Positions 53,897-64,000 of a stretch of DNA of 64,000 nt are shown piece by piece (position 1 is the first letter of the stretch; each line of letters begins with the position of its first letter). Source of the stretch: Pyropia yezoensis (Eukaryota > Rhodophyta > Bangiophyceae > Bangiales > Bangiaceae). The position numbers and the translations under genes are program-made. The notes under the pieces are model-generated. The model searched no databases. It was not told the DNA's origin and was given only the letters and a program-made list of their open reading frames with translations. The stretch lies in the NCBI GenBank assembly GCA_009829735.1, contig CM020618.1, positions 28,868,894 through 28,932,893 of the forward strand, written 5' to 3'.

Positions 53897-55941
53897 CTAA
53901 GAAGCAAATGCATTGACGAAGAAGCGTCGCTGGTGGAGGTCACGTGCATCAATCGGGTGCGTTGTGGGATAGTCGATGAGGCCGTTCCGCGTCACCCAAT
54001 CGTCCCAGTCGAGCTCAACACAGAGCACCCTCGTAATGGCACTCAAATCAATGGCTTCAAAGTCTGCCTCAGTACAACCCTGCTGATGAACCCAACGCAG
54101 CCGGGTGCACCCATAGGCAGAAAAAGGGCAGTCCGGTACTGCAGTTGTTGCTTCTGCGCGCTCGACGACCACAGTTCTGCGGACCGACCCGTTCAGGCTC
54201 ACTACCAAGACACGGACTCGTCCGTATCGCTCCGAGCCGTCGGACGCCCGGTAGTTCCCCCAGTCAAACCATGGACGGCCCTTGAGATTGGCTGTCGCCC
54301 ATAAAGTCGACCGACGTCCGTCCGCCTTTCGCGGCACCTCCTCCGAGAGCCACACACCGGACTGCAAGACGACACAGTCAGATGCATCACATTGCAATGC
54401 GTCGCAGAGCTTATGCATTCTTAGATCAACAGCGAGGTCACTAGCTGAGCACGGTCTGCCGCGTGTCCTTACCCGCCTGCGCCGGTTGCCCTCCCGCCTG
54501 ACTGCTTTCTGCTCCGCCACCAAAGGCGAGATGAGGGTCGATATCTGCTCAGCCAACACCATCTGTAGCGCTGCATGTCCGCGGTTCTTGTTGGTGAGCT
54601 GAAGGGCCGGCTTCACGTATTTATGCAGCGCCTCGTTTGCGCCGGTGTTGCCGTCAATCACACTCGCGCGCAACAAGAACTCATCTTTGAGATGAGATAC
54701 AGTGCGATGCACCTTGCTCGTGTTGGTCTCGCCAAACAGCTCGTGGAAGTCATTCTCAACCCAATCTGAAAACCGCTCGCACAGGTCCTTGGCATCGCGC
54801 CACGTCTTCGCCCGCGGATCGAAGAAGTCCCTGAGCAGCGCCGCCAGCTCACAGATGCTCCATGTCAATATCCCATGGAATCGACGACCGGGCGCACCAC
54901 GCCCAAACAAGCCTGCAACCGCAAAAGGCAGGAAATGCACAGCGTCGCGGTGCTCCTTTCCTTTCAGCGTGGCTTGCAACACACCCGGCTTAATGAAGTA
55001 GCCGGGGGCCACAGAGGGGACGTGATTGGTGCGGCACGCGAAACGGAACCGCTTGTTAGCGTGACGTATCGACTCGGTGTCTGTCCCATGGAGGAGAAGT
55101 CCCTGTCGCGCAGTCGCCTTCGCGTAGTTGTGCACGCCCTTTGTCAGATCCCGACAGATACCAAGATCGATCACCTGGCGAACGAGACGACCAGGCCATA
55201 ACAAAGAGTGCATTGCGGTGGGACGTCTGTCTCGTCACGTACATGATTAGTAAGTGGCAAGAACATACAGGGAATGACAAGCATACACAGTTACCTCGTA
55301 CGGAAGACAGCGACATACAGCGACATACAATCAACAACAGCACACCACCCACACAAACATAAACGAAATGGTAAACGTACATGCAGGCGGTCGAATCCGA
55401 ATATTTTGTAGAGCAGAAGACACCCGGAGCCCAGACCCGCCCAAGCTGCCAGTGCAGGTACGATACAGTGGATACTATACTTCATCTCCATTGCATCAAT
55501 CACGACACCCGCACCATAGGACCCTCTCATCCAAGCTCCCTTGAGTTGCTTGCCCACCATCTTCAACACGTTGCGCTGCTTGTGTGGCACACTCGGCCGA
55601 CGACCACAGCTGCTTAAGGGAGCCATACAAGGTGTACAGCTGAAGGCTGTACCGTGCCTCTTCAGACACACAATGTCTCGTTCCTCAGGCTGATCACTGA
55701 CATACAGTACGACGCGAGGCGATACAATGCCTTGCGTACCGTCCAGCATGGTAACTGCAACGCCGAAGTGACTCGCACGCATAAGGTCGCCAAAGGCCAG
55801 GTTGAGCGTGTGCTGCAACACCTGCGCACGCGCTGCAGCGGCGTTGGATGCCGAGCACTTCTGGAAGTCTGCCCACACCTGTGGAACATATGCCACAGTC
55901 ACCCAAACAGGCACACGCGACAACAAGCTCATAATCCTCAT
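53897..55941 (-). CDS. KDZ/Plavaka-like (CACTA-related) transposase, two exons, 5' incomplete
   Basis: Exon 1 (55941-55381) carries AYVPQVWADFQK, FGDLMRASHFGVAVTMLDG, RVVLYVSDQPEERDI and the Cys pair CTPC. It ends in FGFDRLH. An intron 55380-55175 (GTACGT to CCAG, 206 bp) follows. Exon 2 (55174-53897) opens VIDLGICRDLTKGVHNYA, which completes FDRLH-VIDLG in frame, as in the family pattern "fD.LHv.dlG". Later come KVHRTVSHLKDEFLLRASV and NTGANEALHKYVKPALQLTN, the region before the family's C-terminal part. From memory of the family these blocks fit Plavaka/KDZ-type DDE transposases. The ATG at 55941 is probably not the true start: upstream exons are expected toward or inside the N gap, and TTCCACAG acceptor-like sites occur there. 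Terminal repeats were not found. Confidence 0.55.
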
Positions 55942-56109
55942 TCATATCGGGTAAGCAGACACACCTGTGGAAAGGCATGGTGGTGACCAACTATGCGGAC
56001 ACGATGTCAGTATGGTTCACATCGTGCAACGCAACAAGATACAACAACATGCAAGTCGATGCAACACCTCCACAATACAAGGCGACGCACATACGTATCA
56101 ACGCAACGC
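55942..56109. other. Short stretch before the assembly gap
   Basis: May hold an upstream exon of the transposase. Not obviously part of element 1b, whose first 700 bp or so should fall in the gap. Confidence 0.35.
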
Positions 56110-56566
56110 NNNNNNNNNNNNNNNNNNNNNNNNNNNNNNNNNNNNNNNNNNNNNNNNNNNNNNNNNNNNNNNNNNNNNNNNNNNNNNNNNNNNNNNNNNN
56201 NNNNNNNNNNNNNNNNNNNNNNNNNNNNNNNNNNNNNNNNNNNNNNNNNNNNNNNNNNNNNNNNNNNNNNNNNNNNNNNNNNNNNNNNNNNNNNNNNNNN
56301 NNNNNNNNNNNNNNNNNNNNNNNNNNNNNNNNNNNNNNNNNNNNNNNNNNNNNNNNNNNNNNNNNNNNNNNNNNNNNNNNNNNNNNNNNNNNNNNNNNNN
56401 NNNNNNNNNNNNNNNNNNNNNNNNNNNNNNNNNNNNNNNNNNNNNNNNNNNNNNNNNNNNNNNNNNNNNNNNNNNNNNNNNNNNNNNNNNNNNNNNNNNN
56501 NNNNNNNNNNNNNNNNNNNNNNNNNNNNNNNNNNNNNNNNNNNNNNNNNNNNNNNNNNNNNNNNNN
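56110..56566. other. Assembly gap (457 N)
   Basis: Run of undetermined bases. It hides the 5' LTR and the start of gag of element 1b. By comparison with copy 1a about 700 bp should be missing, so the gap length may be an estimate. Confidence 0.95.
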
Positions 56567-58295
56567 AAAGTCCGGCCACCGTGTGGTACACTCAACGGGA
56601 ACGTCCCAAGTGCGAGGACTGTCCCGCGGGTTCCACTCGGGCTGGAGCCAACTTTGGCTTGGAGCCGTCGCCAACTAGGCTTTCGGAGGACGGCGGACCT
56701 CCGTTGGTCGGCGATGGGCTCGCGCCCATGCCCCCGGTTGAGACCCCTGAGGATCGTGGTTACCCCTCAGGTGGACTCCCGGAGGCGGACCGAGACTCAA
56801 CTGGAGTCGACAATCCACTCCTCGCGGAAACTGTTCGTCGGGAGGCGACCAATGTGTTGCGGCAGACTTTGCCGGACCTGGTGGTCACGATGACGAATAC
56901 TATTCTGAATCAGATTGTGGCGAGTTTTGCCAGATGGTCTCAATGTCCGGACCGGATTGGGGCTTTCGAGCCCGCAGACGCAGGAAACACTTCCCCTACG
57001 CCTGTCTCGGGTCGCCCCGTACCGGGGGCGACCCCTGTGACTCCCAACGAGAGAGACACACCATTCTCGGTGGGGCGCACGCCCTTTACGGGAAGTTCCC
57101 CTCGGAAACGCCGGTGGCTACGCCAAGCTCGCCGCGGCAGACGGCAGGCACTGCGGGTCAACTCACCCCATTCCTTCAGCGGCTTTTTACTCAACGTGAG
57201 GTGCCGCCCAAGATCCAGGTAGCCAATTCGGTCTACCAGAGGATTTTTGACTGTGAGACCTACGCCCTCCACAACAAGTCGGTGGTGTACGGTCCTATTC
57301 AGGCCCGAGCTATGGGCCGTGCCAAGAAGAATGCACTTCACTCTTTTGGGCGCAAGGCGGAGTGGGATGGAACTCCCCCCCTCCGTGTCTTTGAGTTCCT
57401 ACGTCGTTTCACAAAAGCCTGTGACGACAATGCCATAAGTGAAGGCATGGCTTTTTACATGCTACAGGAGTTTACGAAGGGCGACCTACGGACAGAACTT
57501 ATGTCCGTCATGCCCAGCTCCTCAAGTGGAGGCGCTGGGGAGGTGACGTCCTATTTGGAGCTCGTCAACTGGTTGTTGAGAGCCATGGTTGATGAGGCAG
57601 CGTTGGCTTCTCAAGTCGAGGAGTTTACGCAAGCCCATCAGGAAGAGGCGGAGGACGAGTTGTCCTTTGCGGAGCGAGTCCGTAAGCTCAACAATCTTTG
57701 TGGGTTTCTTCATCCACAAGCTGTGGTGAAGAGTCGGTTTGTGGAGGGACTCCATTGGTCAGTCCGGATGGAGACCCGGGAGCATAACACTGCCCGGGCG
57801 ACCCTGGCCGAGTTGGCCAGGTTCGCCTATCGCAGAGGCGAGGCCTACCGCAAGTTGCGGGAGGAACAACGCCAGGAGCGTCAGGCCGAGTTGGCCAAGG
57901 AACGGGAGGAGGCGCGCCAGGCCAGAGAGTTGAGAAAGGCACGCCGAATCCGCAAGGAGAGGGTGGTAGCTGCCGTGGGAACTTCCCAGGGTACCTCTTC
58001 GTCTTCCCCAGTTGGGAAGACCCCTCCGGGAACTGACCATCGGTGTTGGAACTGCAACTCCGATGGACACTGGGCATATGACTGCCCCAAGTTGAGTAAA
58101 CGCATCCAACAACTTGTTAGGAATGCGAGTAAGAAGTCGGCTACGAGCGAAGTACGTTCACGCCGCGAGGGTGGGTCTCGACCGGTCGTCGCGGTCGCCA
58201 CACCCTCGGCGGAGGAGGCGGACACGTCGTCCTCGGACTCGTCGTCTTCCTCCCCGCCCTCAGATTCGGACGCCAAGTCGGCGGGAAACGAATGA
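56567..58295 (+). pseudogene. gag: Gag of element 1b, N-terminal frameshifts
   Basis: Compared with copy 1a, two single bases are missing near 56609-56627 (after the GTCCCAAG stretch), one T is added near 56930, and a further shift occurs near 57090-57105. The N-terminal region is thus read in several frames. From about 57105 the frame is open through the gag core (KIQVANSVYQRIF), the Glu/Arg helix, the CCHC knuckle (CWNCNSDGHWAYDC) and the Ser/Asp tail, to TGA at 58293-58295. Confidence 0.85.
58283..58289 (+). promoter_or_regulatory. -1 frameshift heptamer GGGAAAC (element 1b gag-pol)
   Basis: G-GGA-AAC, then GAA and TGA, identical to copy 1a. Pol in the -1 frame starts at CGA (58289-58291) and the next codon is ATG at 58292. 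Confidence 0.7.
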
Positions 58296-61200
58296 CCGTT
58301 GGGGCTGGTCGTCCGAAGCTCACAACGGCAGCCTCGGCCAAGTGGGCCCGGAGGACGAACCAACCGTGCCGGATACTGCGGCGACCTAAGGGAGTCCGCC
58401 CACCTCGGGTAGGACTCCCCAAGAACGTAAACCCACGTCGGGTCATCGCGGTGCTGACGGGTGAGAACTTCCAGGTGGCTGGACGGGTGCAACTTGCCCC
58501 CGGCCGCGCCTGTTGTGCCCGTATCGTGCTTGATACCGGGTCAGGAGCCTCCTTGATACGCAAGACGCGATTACCAAAGGAGGTGAAGCTCCAACGCTGG
58601 AGGTCCAAGGCTGACCATATGATTGACATCAATGGTGGGGTACTTCCCATCGTTGGTGCCGTGACCCTACCAACTAGGTTGGGGACCCAGGAGGTCGACG
58701 TGACCTATGGTGTAGTTGAGAATATATCGGTACCCCTGCTTCTGGGTACCCCTTATGTCGTAACACAAGTGCCTTTGATCTGTGGCCCCGAGTACTGGGT
58801 CAAGTTGATGAATGGGGAGACTATCCCCATCCTTGGTAAGGGAAAGTCTGTGGCTCCTGTGACAGTCTCACAGTCGAAGCCTGTTTGCTCTGTGAGGGAA
58901 GGGTTTACTGCTACCCTGCGTTTAGCCCGCAAAGTCACGTTGCCCCCCAACTCGGTGGCGCACGTTGACGTTGTAACTGATTTTTCGGGGAACGGGTTGG
59001 TGCACCCTAACCCCCGTCTTGCTCGCAAGCACCAAGTGCATGTTGCCCTTGGCACGATGGACTCCAAAGCCGGAGTCCCGTGGAGGATCCAGGTGATGAA
59101 CCTGAGTCCGACGCCCAAGTACTTCAAGTCGGGAGCCAAGTTCGGCTATATCGACCAACATGAGGGACCGGTAGTAGCGGTCACCCTCAACGCGGGCGCA
59201 AGTAGCGACCCGAAGTCCGGAAAGGAGAAGCATCAAGCCAAGTCGGCCACCTCTCCTCGGCCCCATGTGAACATGGAGGGTGTTCCCCCCAGGTTTAGGG
59301 CTCAAGTTGAACGCCTCTTGGACCAATATCACAAGCTGTGGGATGGTCAATTGGGACTCATGAGAGCCACCCAACACCGGATCGAGTTGAAGCCCGGTGC
59401 ACCCCCTATACGCCAACAACCGTATAGGGGAGGACCTCGTTCAAGGGCCCTCGTTAAGGAGCAAGTTGCTCGCATGGAGGCCCTCGATGTGATCGAGGCC
59501 AGCAACGCCGAGTGGGCGAGTCCGGTGGTTATCGTCCCCAAAGTTGATGGGACCCCCCGGTTTTGTATCGACTACCGTAAGCTCAACGAGAGCACGGTGA
59601 AGGACAGTTATCCCCTACCTAGGATGGATGACTGTCTGGACTCTCTGGGGGAGGCAAACGTGTTCTCTACCCTGGACTGTAACGCGGGGTACTGGCAAAT
59701 TCCCATTGCCCCGGAGGACAGGCATAAAACTACCTTTACCTGTCACTGTGGTACCTACCAGTGCAAACGCCTACCGATTGGTCTGTGTAACGCGCCGGCA
59801 ATTTTCCAGCGCGCTATGGACATGATTCTGGCCGGAGTACGGTGGCAGATCTGTCTTGTGTACCTAGACGATATCATTGTGTTCTCCCGAAGTCCGGAGG
59901 AACACATTGGCCATCTTGGCCAGGTGTTCAAGCTACTTGCTGACGCCGGTGTGTCACTGAAGGCGAGTAAGTGCCACCTCTTCACTCAAGAGGTGGAGTA
60001 CTTGGGACATGTTGTCCGTCCGGGGCGTCTCAGTGTTAACGAGAAGAACTTGAGGGCCATACGTAAGGCTCAGTACCCCCGGACCCAGACCCAGATGAGG
60101 AGCTTCCTCGGGATGTGTAAAGTGTACCGACGTTTCACCAAGGGCTTCGCCAAGGTGGCGAAGCCGTTGAATGAGCTAGTGAGCTCAATGCTACCGAAGA
60201 ACCTGCCTCCCCCAAGTCGGGTGGAGCAGGAATCCTTTGAGACTCTTCGGGACCTTCTGCTGAAGCCCCCCATCTTGGCAATTCCCAGGTTGGGAGGCCA
60301 CTACATCCTGGATGTGGACGCTAGCTACGACCAACTTGGTTGTGTGTTGCTTCAGCAGCAGCCGGACAAGGAGTACTTGCCGGTGGGATACTTTAGTAAG
60401 GGGCTGAACTCGGCCGAGAAGAACTACGGAGTCACCGAGTTGGAAGGACTCGCAGTGGTGTGGGCGGTGACGTCACTTCGTCACTACCTGGAGGGTGAGA
60501 AGTTCCTCATCCGCTGTGACCACCGCGCGTTGCAGTTCATCTTTAAGACGGACTGTACGAACACTCGTCTCAACCGGTGGAGGGTGCGACTGGCACCCTT
60601 CAACTTTGACATTGAGTACCGACCTGGCAGGCAACATGCCCTTGCCGACGGCCTCTCTCGGGTACCTACCGAGGGGCTGGACACTAACCCAGTCGATGAG
60701 GACATCCCCATTGTGGGGGTAGTCACGCGCTCGGGTCAGGCGTTGAACCCCGAGGCGCCAGGGAACAAGAAGTACTTGCCCCTGTCCCTGGACGAGGTGG
60801 TGAAGGCCCAGGCCGAGGATCCCTTCTGCAAGTCGCAGAGGGATATACTGGATACGGTGGTTGAGACGCGCTTCTTTCTGGGAGACGATGGCCTCCTCAT
60901 GAGGAGGGGGGTATTCCAGGGGACCGAACAACTTGTCGTCCCCGCATCCCTCAAGGACAGTATCCTTGAGAGGGAGCACAACGCTCCCACGGGTGGACAC
61001 CTGGGGTCTAGTAAACTGTACCAGACCCTGAGGACCAGGTACTACTGGCCGTCCATGGTGGTGGACATCTACTGTTGGGTGGCTGCCTGCACAAGTTGTG
61101 CACAGAATCGTCTGATGGAACGGCGGCCTAGTACGGCTATGCTATTGTTCCCGGCCAAGGAGCCCTTCGCCGCGTTGGCGATGGACATCCTTGGGCCACT

Positions 61201-62275
61201 GCCCGTGACCGAGGAGGGCAACCAGTACCTCCTGGTCATCTGTGACCGCTTCACGAAACTTACGCGAGCGATCCCACTGGCAGAGATCACGGCCATGTCG
61301 GTCGTGTCAGCCTTCCTAGATCACTGGGTTGCCGCGTATGGCATCCCAGATAGTACACTATCGGACAATGGACCGCAATTTGCGTCCGTACTGTTTCAGG
61401 GAGTGCTGGATATGTTGGGGGTTAAGGCAAACTATGCCACCCCCTACCACCCACAAACTAATGGGCAGGTGGAGCGCTTCAACAAAACTATTGTTAGGCA
61501 GCTGCGCCACTATGTGAGTGAGCACGTGAAGACGTGGGACCAATATATTTCTATCCTTACTACTGCCTACAATTCGCAGGTTCACTCATCTACAGGGGAA
61601 GTACCCCTCGCTTTTGTGACCCCCCGTCGCGTGCGGTCTATTGCCGTGCGGCGGTCGCTCCCAACTAGGGAGGATGGTGGCAGTACGCCTACTCCTACTG
61701 AGAGTAAGGCGGAGTTCGCCGCTAGGCTTGAAAACCTCATCCCTAAAGTCAGGGCTGAGATGGACAAAGCACAAAAGCGCTACAAGCGTACCTTTGACAA
61801 AAAGGTGCGCAATGCTAAACATGTCCCCGAGCAGGGTGACTGGGTGCTGATACACTCGCACACCCCAACTGGGGGTAAGCTGGTATTCCAGACGAAGGGA
61901 CCGTACCAGGTCCTTCGTACTGATGGGCGGCGCTTCACCATCGAAAGTGACGATGGGGCCCGCACAGTGAACGGACAGGACGTGGTCAAAGTTGCACCAC
62001 CACCTGCAGGCGACCCAGCTTGGGCACGTGCGTTGGAGTCGTGGCGCCTCCCCTCACTGCCTGCGGCCAAACAGGGCCCGCAGGAGTACGTGTTCGATAA
62101 GTTCATCGACCACGGATGGGATGAAGACACTGACCGCCTCATGTTGAGGGTGCGTTGGTTTGGCTACAAAGCCAAGGATGATACGTGGGAGTATGTGGAG
62201 GACCTTCCCGCTGAGAAGGTCCGGGCGTACTGTGCCCGGAATGAGATAGACCCTAACAGCCCTCCCCCAACGTGA
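58292..62275 (+). CDS. pol: Ty3/gypsy pol polyprotein, element 1b, intact (1327 aa)
   Basis: Makes the enzymes of retrotransposition: protease cuts the polyprotein, RT/RNase H copies the RNA in the particle, integrase inserts the DNA. Visible in order: aspartic protease with DTGSG at 81-85; RT with FCIDYRKLN near 427 and YLDD at about 524; RNase H (DVDASYDQLGCVLLQ onward) at about 672-760; integrase zinc finger (H-H-C-C, ending CTSCAQNR) at about 895-940; DDE core with D near 965, D of DNGPQF near 1024 and E of QVERF near 1060. A chromodomain-like C-terminus (LMLRVRWFGYKAKDDTWEYV) occupies about 1265-1315. Normally read by -1 frameshift from gag; the ATG here overlaps the gag stop as ATGA. 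No lesion is visible, so the copy may supply enzyme in trans. Confidence 0.95.
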   Translation: MTVGAGRPKLTTAASAKWARRTNQPCRILRRPKGVRPPRVGLPKNVNPRRVIAVLTGENFQVAGRVQLAPGRACCARIVLDTGSGASLIRKTRLPKEVKLQRWRSKADHMIDINGGVLPIVGAVTLPTRLGTQEVDVTYGVVENISVPLLLGTPYVVTQVPLICGPEYWVKLMNGETIPILGKGKSVAPVTVSQSKPVCSVREGFTATLRLARKVTLPPNSVAHVDVVTDFSGNGLVHPNPRLARKHQVHVALGTMDSKAGVPWRIQVMNLSPTPKYFKSGAKFGYIDQHEGPVVAVTLNAGASSDPKSGKEKHQAKSATSPRPHVNMEGVPPRFRAQVERLLDQYHKLWDGQLGLMRATQHRIELKPGAPPIRQQPYRGGPRSRALVKEQVARMEALDVIEASNAEWASPVVIVPKVDGTPRFCIDYRKLNESTVKDSYPLPRMDDCLDSLGEANVFSTLDCNAGYWQIPIAPEDRHKTTFTCHCGTYQCKRLPIGLCNAPAIFQRAMDMILAGVRWQICLVYLDDIIVFSRSPEEHIGHLGQVFKLLADAGVSLKASKCHLFTQEVEYLGHVVRPGRLSVNEKNLRAIRKAQYPRTQTQMRSFLGMCKVYRRFTKGFAKVAKPLNELVSSMLPKNLPPPSRVEQESFETLRDLLLKPPILAIPRLGGHYILDVDASYDQLGCVLLQQQPDKEYLPVGYFSKGLNSAEKNYGVTELEGLAVVWAVTSLRHYLEGEKFLIRCDHRALQFIFKTDCTNTRLNRWRVRLAPFNFDIEYRPGRQHALADGLSRVPTEGLDTNPVDEDIPIVGVVTRSGQALNPEAPGNKKYLPLSLDEVVKAQAEDPFCKSQRDILDTVVETRFFLGDDGLLMRRGVFQGTEQLVVPASLKDSILEREHNAPTGGHLGSSKLYQTLRTRYYWPSMVVDIYCWVAACTSCAQNRLMERRPSTAMLLFPAKEPFAALAMDILGPLPVTEEGNQYLLVICDRFTKLTRAIPLAEITAMSVVSAFLDHWVAAYGIPDSTLSDNGPQFASVLFQGVLDMLGVKANYATPYHPQTNGQVERFNKTIVRQLRHYVSEHVKTWDQYISILTTAYNSQVHSSTGEVPLAFVTPRRVRSIAVRRSLPTREDGGSTPTPTESKAEFAARLENLIPKVRAEMDKAQKRYKRTFDKKVRNAKHVPEQGDWVLIHSHTPTGGKLVFQTKGPYQVLRTDGRRFTIESDDGARTVNGQDVVKVAPPPAGDPAWARALESWRLPSLPAAKQGPQEYVFDKFIDHGWDEDTDRLMLRVRWFGYKAKDDTWEYVEDLPAEKVRAYCARNEIDPNSPPPT

Positions 62276-62386
62276 GGGAAGGCCGAGCAACAGTGCCACG
62301 AGAGTGCTTCAAGTCGAAGTGGTATGCAGAGTGGCTTTTAACTACAGCCCTAACCCTCACACTCCCACAACAAAGGCAGCTGCCCA
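62276..62386. other. 111-bp convergent spacer (element 1b)
   Basis: Same length as in copy 1a, between pol TGA (62273-62275) and the asORF stop on the minus strand. Confidence 0.6.
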
Positions 62387-64000
62387 CTAGGCACGCATGC
62401 TAGACTCTCCCACTCCACGGCCCTCGCCCTCACGTGGAGGCGAGCGGCGAGACCCACGCCGATAACGGGCTCCACTCGTTGGAGGGGGCGGCGGCTCCAA
62501 GTCGGAACCGTCGCGCCCCTCACGGTCGCGCAAGTGGCGCCGACCGTGGCCACTCTTCTGCCTGGTCTTGCGCGCAAGTTTGCGACGCAGACGCTGGACA
62601 GACTCCGTCTCCGACGGGGTAGAGGACTCCGAGACGGAGTAAGACAACTCGTCTTCCGACACGGAGGGAGAGCGCCGAGAGTGTCGGCGACGACGGCGAG
62701 GAGGCGAGTATGCCCGGCTCGCGCGACGTTTGCCACGCCCAAGTGGGGCTGGCTGGGGCATAATAGCCCCAATACGAGCCAACTCGGCTGTCATAAACTC
62801 CGCCACCGACTCGCAACTCGCGGTCGCTACTGCAGTACGAACGCGCTCCTCAAGTTGAGGAGTCTCGGAACTCTGTAGGGTTGCGGTCGACGCGGCCAAC
62901 CAGGAAATTGTGCGCACCAACGTGGTGATCATCATCTCTGAGGTTAGAGGCGTGGGCGGCAACACCAACTTGGGGTATACCGTCAGGAGGGTGGCCCCCA
63001 AGTTGGGGGACACCGGGGTGGAAGACTCCACGGCCACGCTGATCGGGATGTTCCCGTGAGGTTGGAAAGGAACAGGAGGAAGCGGAGGGGCCCGCCGAGG
63101 TGGCGGTACCCGGGTGTAACTGCGACCCCGACTTGGGGCTCCCGCAGTGGGTTGAGTCATGTGGTCATCATAGGACGGCACGGCCATAACTATGGGCTTG
63201 TCCGGGGGTGGCGCAGTGTGGCGATCCACCCCCGGGGCATACGGGTAGTCCCCGATGCCCAACCCCTCTCGTAGGACCACACGGCCGTCGTGAAGTTCAC
63301 GAGCGACCCACACGAACTGGCGAAGTGCGCCATCGTCCTTGGGCCCACGAGTGGGGCGGCGCAACTTGTGCTCAATGCTCTCCCACTCGATAAACTTATG
63401 GAGCCGGAGCATCTCCTCAAGTAGAGTGAGTTGTCCTGATGAGCACCCCTCAGCAACTAGCTGAGGGGTGAGCTGTTCCAAACCTTGGATAAGCCGGAGG
63501 GGGAGATGCCAGAGCATCCCCCGCCGCTGAACACAGGACACCCAGGTCGACATGACCTCGAGGAGCCACTGGGTGGCCAACATGGCCCACACCAGGTGAT
63601 CAGGGGCAGCCGTCAACATGACGGAGCCGAAGTGGTCAAGCAACCGGGGCAACAACGCCGGGAACCCGTAGGGGACCTCAACTTGAGGCCACCACTCGGG
63701 CTTCTTCGGATAGTACTGCTCCTTACTGGCAGCAGACTGTTGAGGAAACTCAAGTTGAGGCGAGGTCACCAAGTAGGGACCTCGCCGGAAGTCTTTCTCC
63801 ATCCGCACATCAAAGTGATGAGTGTGCGGATCGGCCTCGTGGAGGTACGGTGGGTGAGTTGCCACAGCGTCCCACGTGAAGGTCGGCAAGTCGCCGGGAC
63901 CCGGGATAGTTCCCCCGCGGTCCACCATGGCCTTGGCACGTTGGACGTCTTCAACCTCCTCGTCGTCCAGGAAGGCAAACTGGTCCGTCCTGAAGCCGGC
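62387..64000 (-). CDS. Antisense ORF of element 1b, open to window edge
   Basis: Open from the right edge to the stop at 62387, about 537 codons; the first ATG inside is at 63928. Nearly the same protein as at 2-1771, with scattered substitutions such as Arg to His and Leu to Pro but no indel-caused shift. Trp-rich part (EWWPQVEVPYGFP), helical core (MLATQWLLEVMSTWVSC), Pro-rich linker, and a tail with poly-Arg and Ser/Glu blocks and RYRRGSRR. Its N-terminus and promoter lie outside the window. Function unknown. Confidence 0.7.
   Translation of the reverse strand, partial: AGFRTDQFAFLDDEEVEDVQRAKAMVDRGGTIPGPGDLPTFTWDAVATHPPYLHEADPHTHHFDVRMEKDFRRGPYLVTSPQLEFPQQSAASKEQYYPKKPEWWPQVEVPYGFPALLPRLLDHFGSVMLTAAPDHLVWAMLATQWLLEVMSTWVSCVQRRGMLWHLPLRLIQGLEQLTPQLVAEGCSSGQLTLLEEMLRLHKFIEWESIEHKLRRPTRGPKDDGALRQFVWVARELHDGRVVLREGLGIGDYPYAPGVDRHTAPPPDKPIVMAVPSYDDHMTQPTAGAPSRGRSYTRVPPPRRAPPLPPVPFQPHGNIPISVAVESSTPVSPNLGATLLTVYPKLVLPPTPLTSEMMITTLVRTISWLAASTATLQSSETPQLEERVRTAVATASCESVAEFMTAELARIGAIMPQPAPLGRGKRRASRAYSPPRRRRRHSRRSPSVSEDELSYSVSESSTPSETESVQRLRRKLARKTRQKSGHGRRHLRDREGRDGSDLEPPPPPTSGARYRRGSRRSPPREGEGRGVGESSMRA

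Larger units (their letters stand above)
56567..64000 (+). mobile_element. Element 1b: second copy of element 1, 3' LTR beyond the window
   Basis: Plus-strand copy collinear with 7594 down to 1 on the opposite strand: gag with N-terminal frameshifts, intact pol, 111-bp spacer, and an asORF open to the window edge. The 5' LTR is lost in the N gap and the 3' LTR lies right of 64000. Confidence 0.93.

Noticed and set aside
58292-58295. gag-pol coupling by ATGA stop-restart
   Set aside because: Kept only as an alternative: elements 3 and 4 have the same junction without an ATG, but all keep a slippery heptamer.
1-64000. CRISPR arrays, operons, rRNA genes
   Set aside because: None seen. Gene structure and elements are eukaryotic.

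Overview
This window is eukaryotic nuclear DNA dominated by transposable elements. It has no operons, and two junctions look like GT-AG introns. The DNA is very GC-rich, with long G/C homopolymers and poly-Ala/poly-Gly type low-complexity ORFs. A 457-base run of N at 56110-56566 marks a scaffold join. A GC-rich alga (a red alga of the Porphyra/Pyropia kind is one candidate) would fit, but the sequence does not settle the species.

Layout. Bases 1-7620 plus 15076-15772 are one Ty3/gypsy LTR retrotransposon on the minus strand (element 1a). Its gag is split by a complete Ty3/gypsy chromovirus (element 2, 7621-15075) with 847-bp LTRs and a CACCC target duplication. Element 1a itself abuts a truncated PIF/Harbinger-like transposase gene (15773-16651). 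Bases 16652-24104 hold no gene I can defend, but contain an 84-bp palindrome, a tRNA-like pol III promoter and an inverted G-rich minisatellite. Bases 24105-25633 and 35259 to about 42.5 kb are the two halves of another Ty3/gypsy element (element 4). Its gag is split by element 3 (25634-35253), which has 572-bp LTRs and a CCCCT target duplication. Bases 42.5-48.4 kb are GC-rich with one low-complexity candidate gene. Bases 48.9-53.1 kb hold weak, probably multi-exon plus-strand coding. Bases 53897-55941 encode a spliced KDZ/Plavaka-like (CACTA-related) transposase on the minus strand. After the N gap, 56567-64000 is a second copy of element 1 (1b) on the plus strand, with an intact pol.

How the parts work together. 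Elements 1, 3 and 4 are three related families sharing one architecture. Gag has a CCHC knuckle, pol lies in the -1 frame behind a canonical slippery heptamer six bases before the gag stop, and pol runs protease, RT, RNase H, integrase, then a C-terminal chromodomain. Downstream of pol all carry a long ORF on the opposite strand, converging on pol. The convergent gap is 111, 111 and 112 bp in 1a, 1b and 3. This antisense ORF stays open in copies whose gag and pol are broken (1a and 4). It is the best candidate here for an undescribed element-encoded function. Element 2 is a different lineage. It carries its own oddity, a zinc-finger ORF between the 5' LTR and gag.
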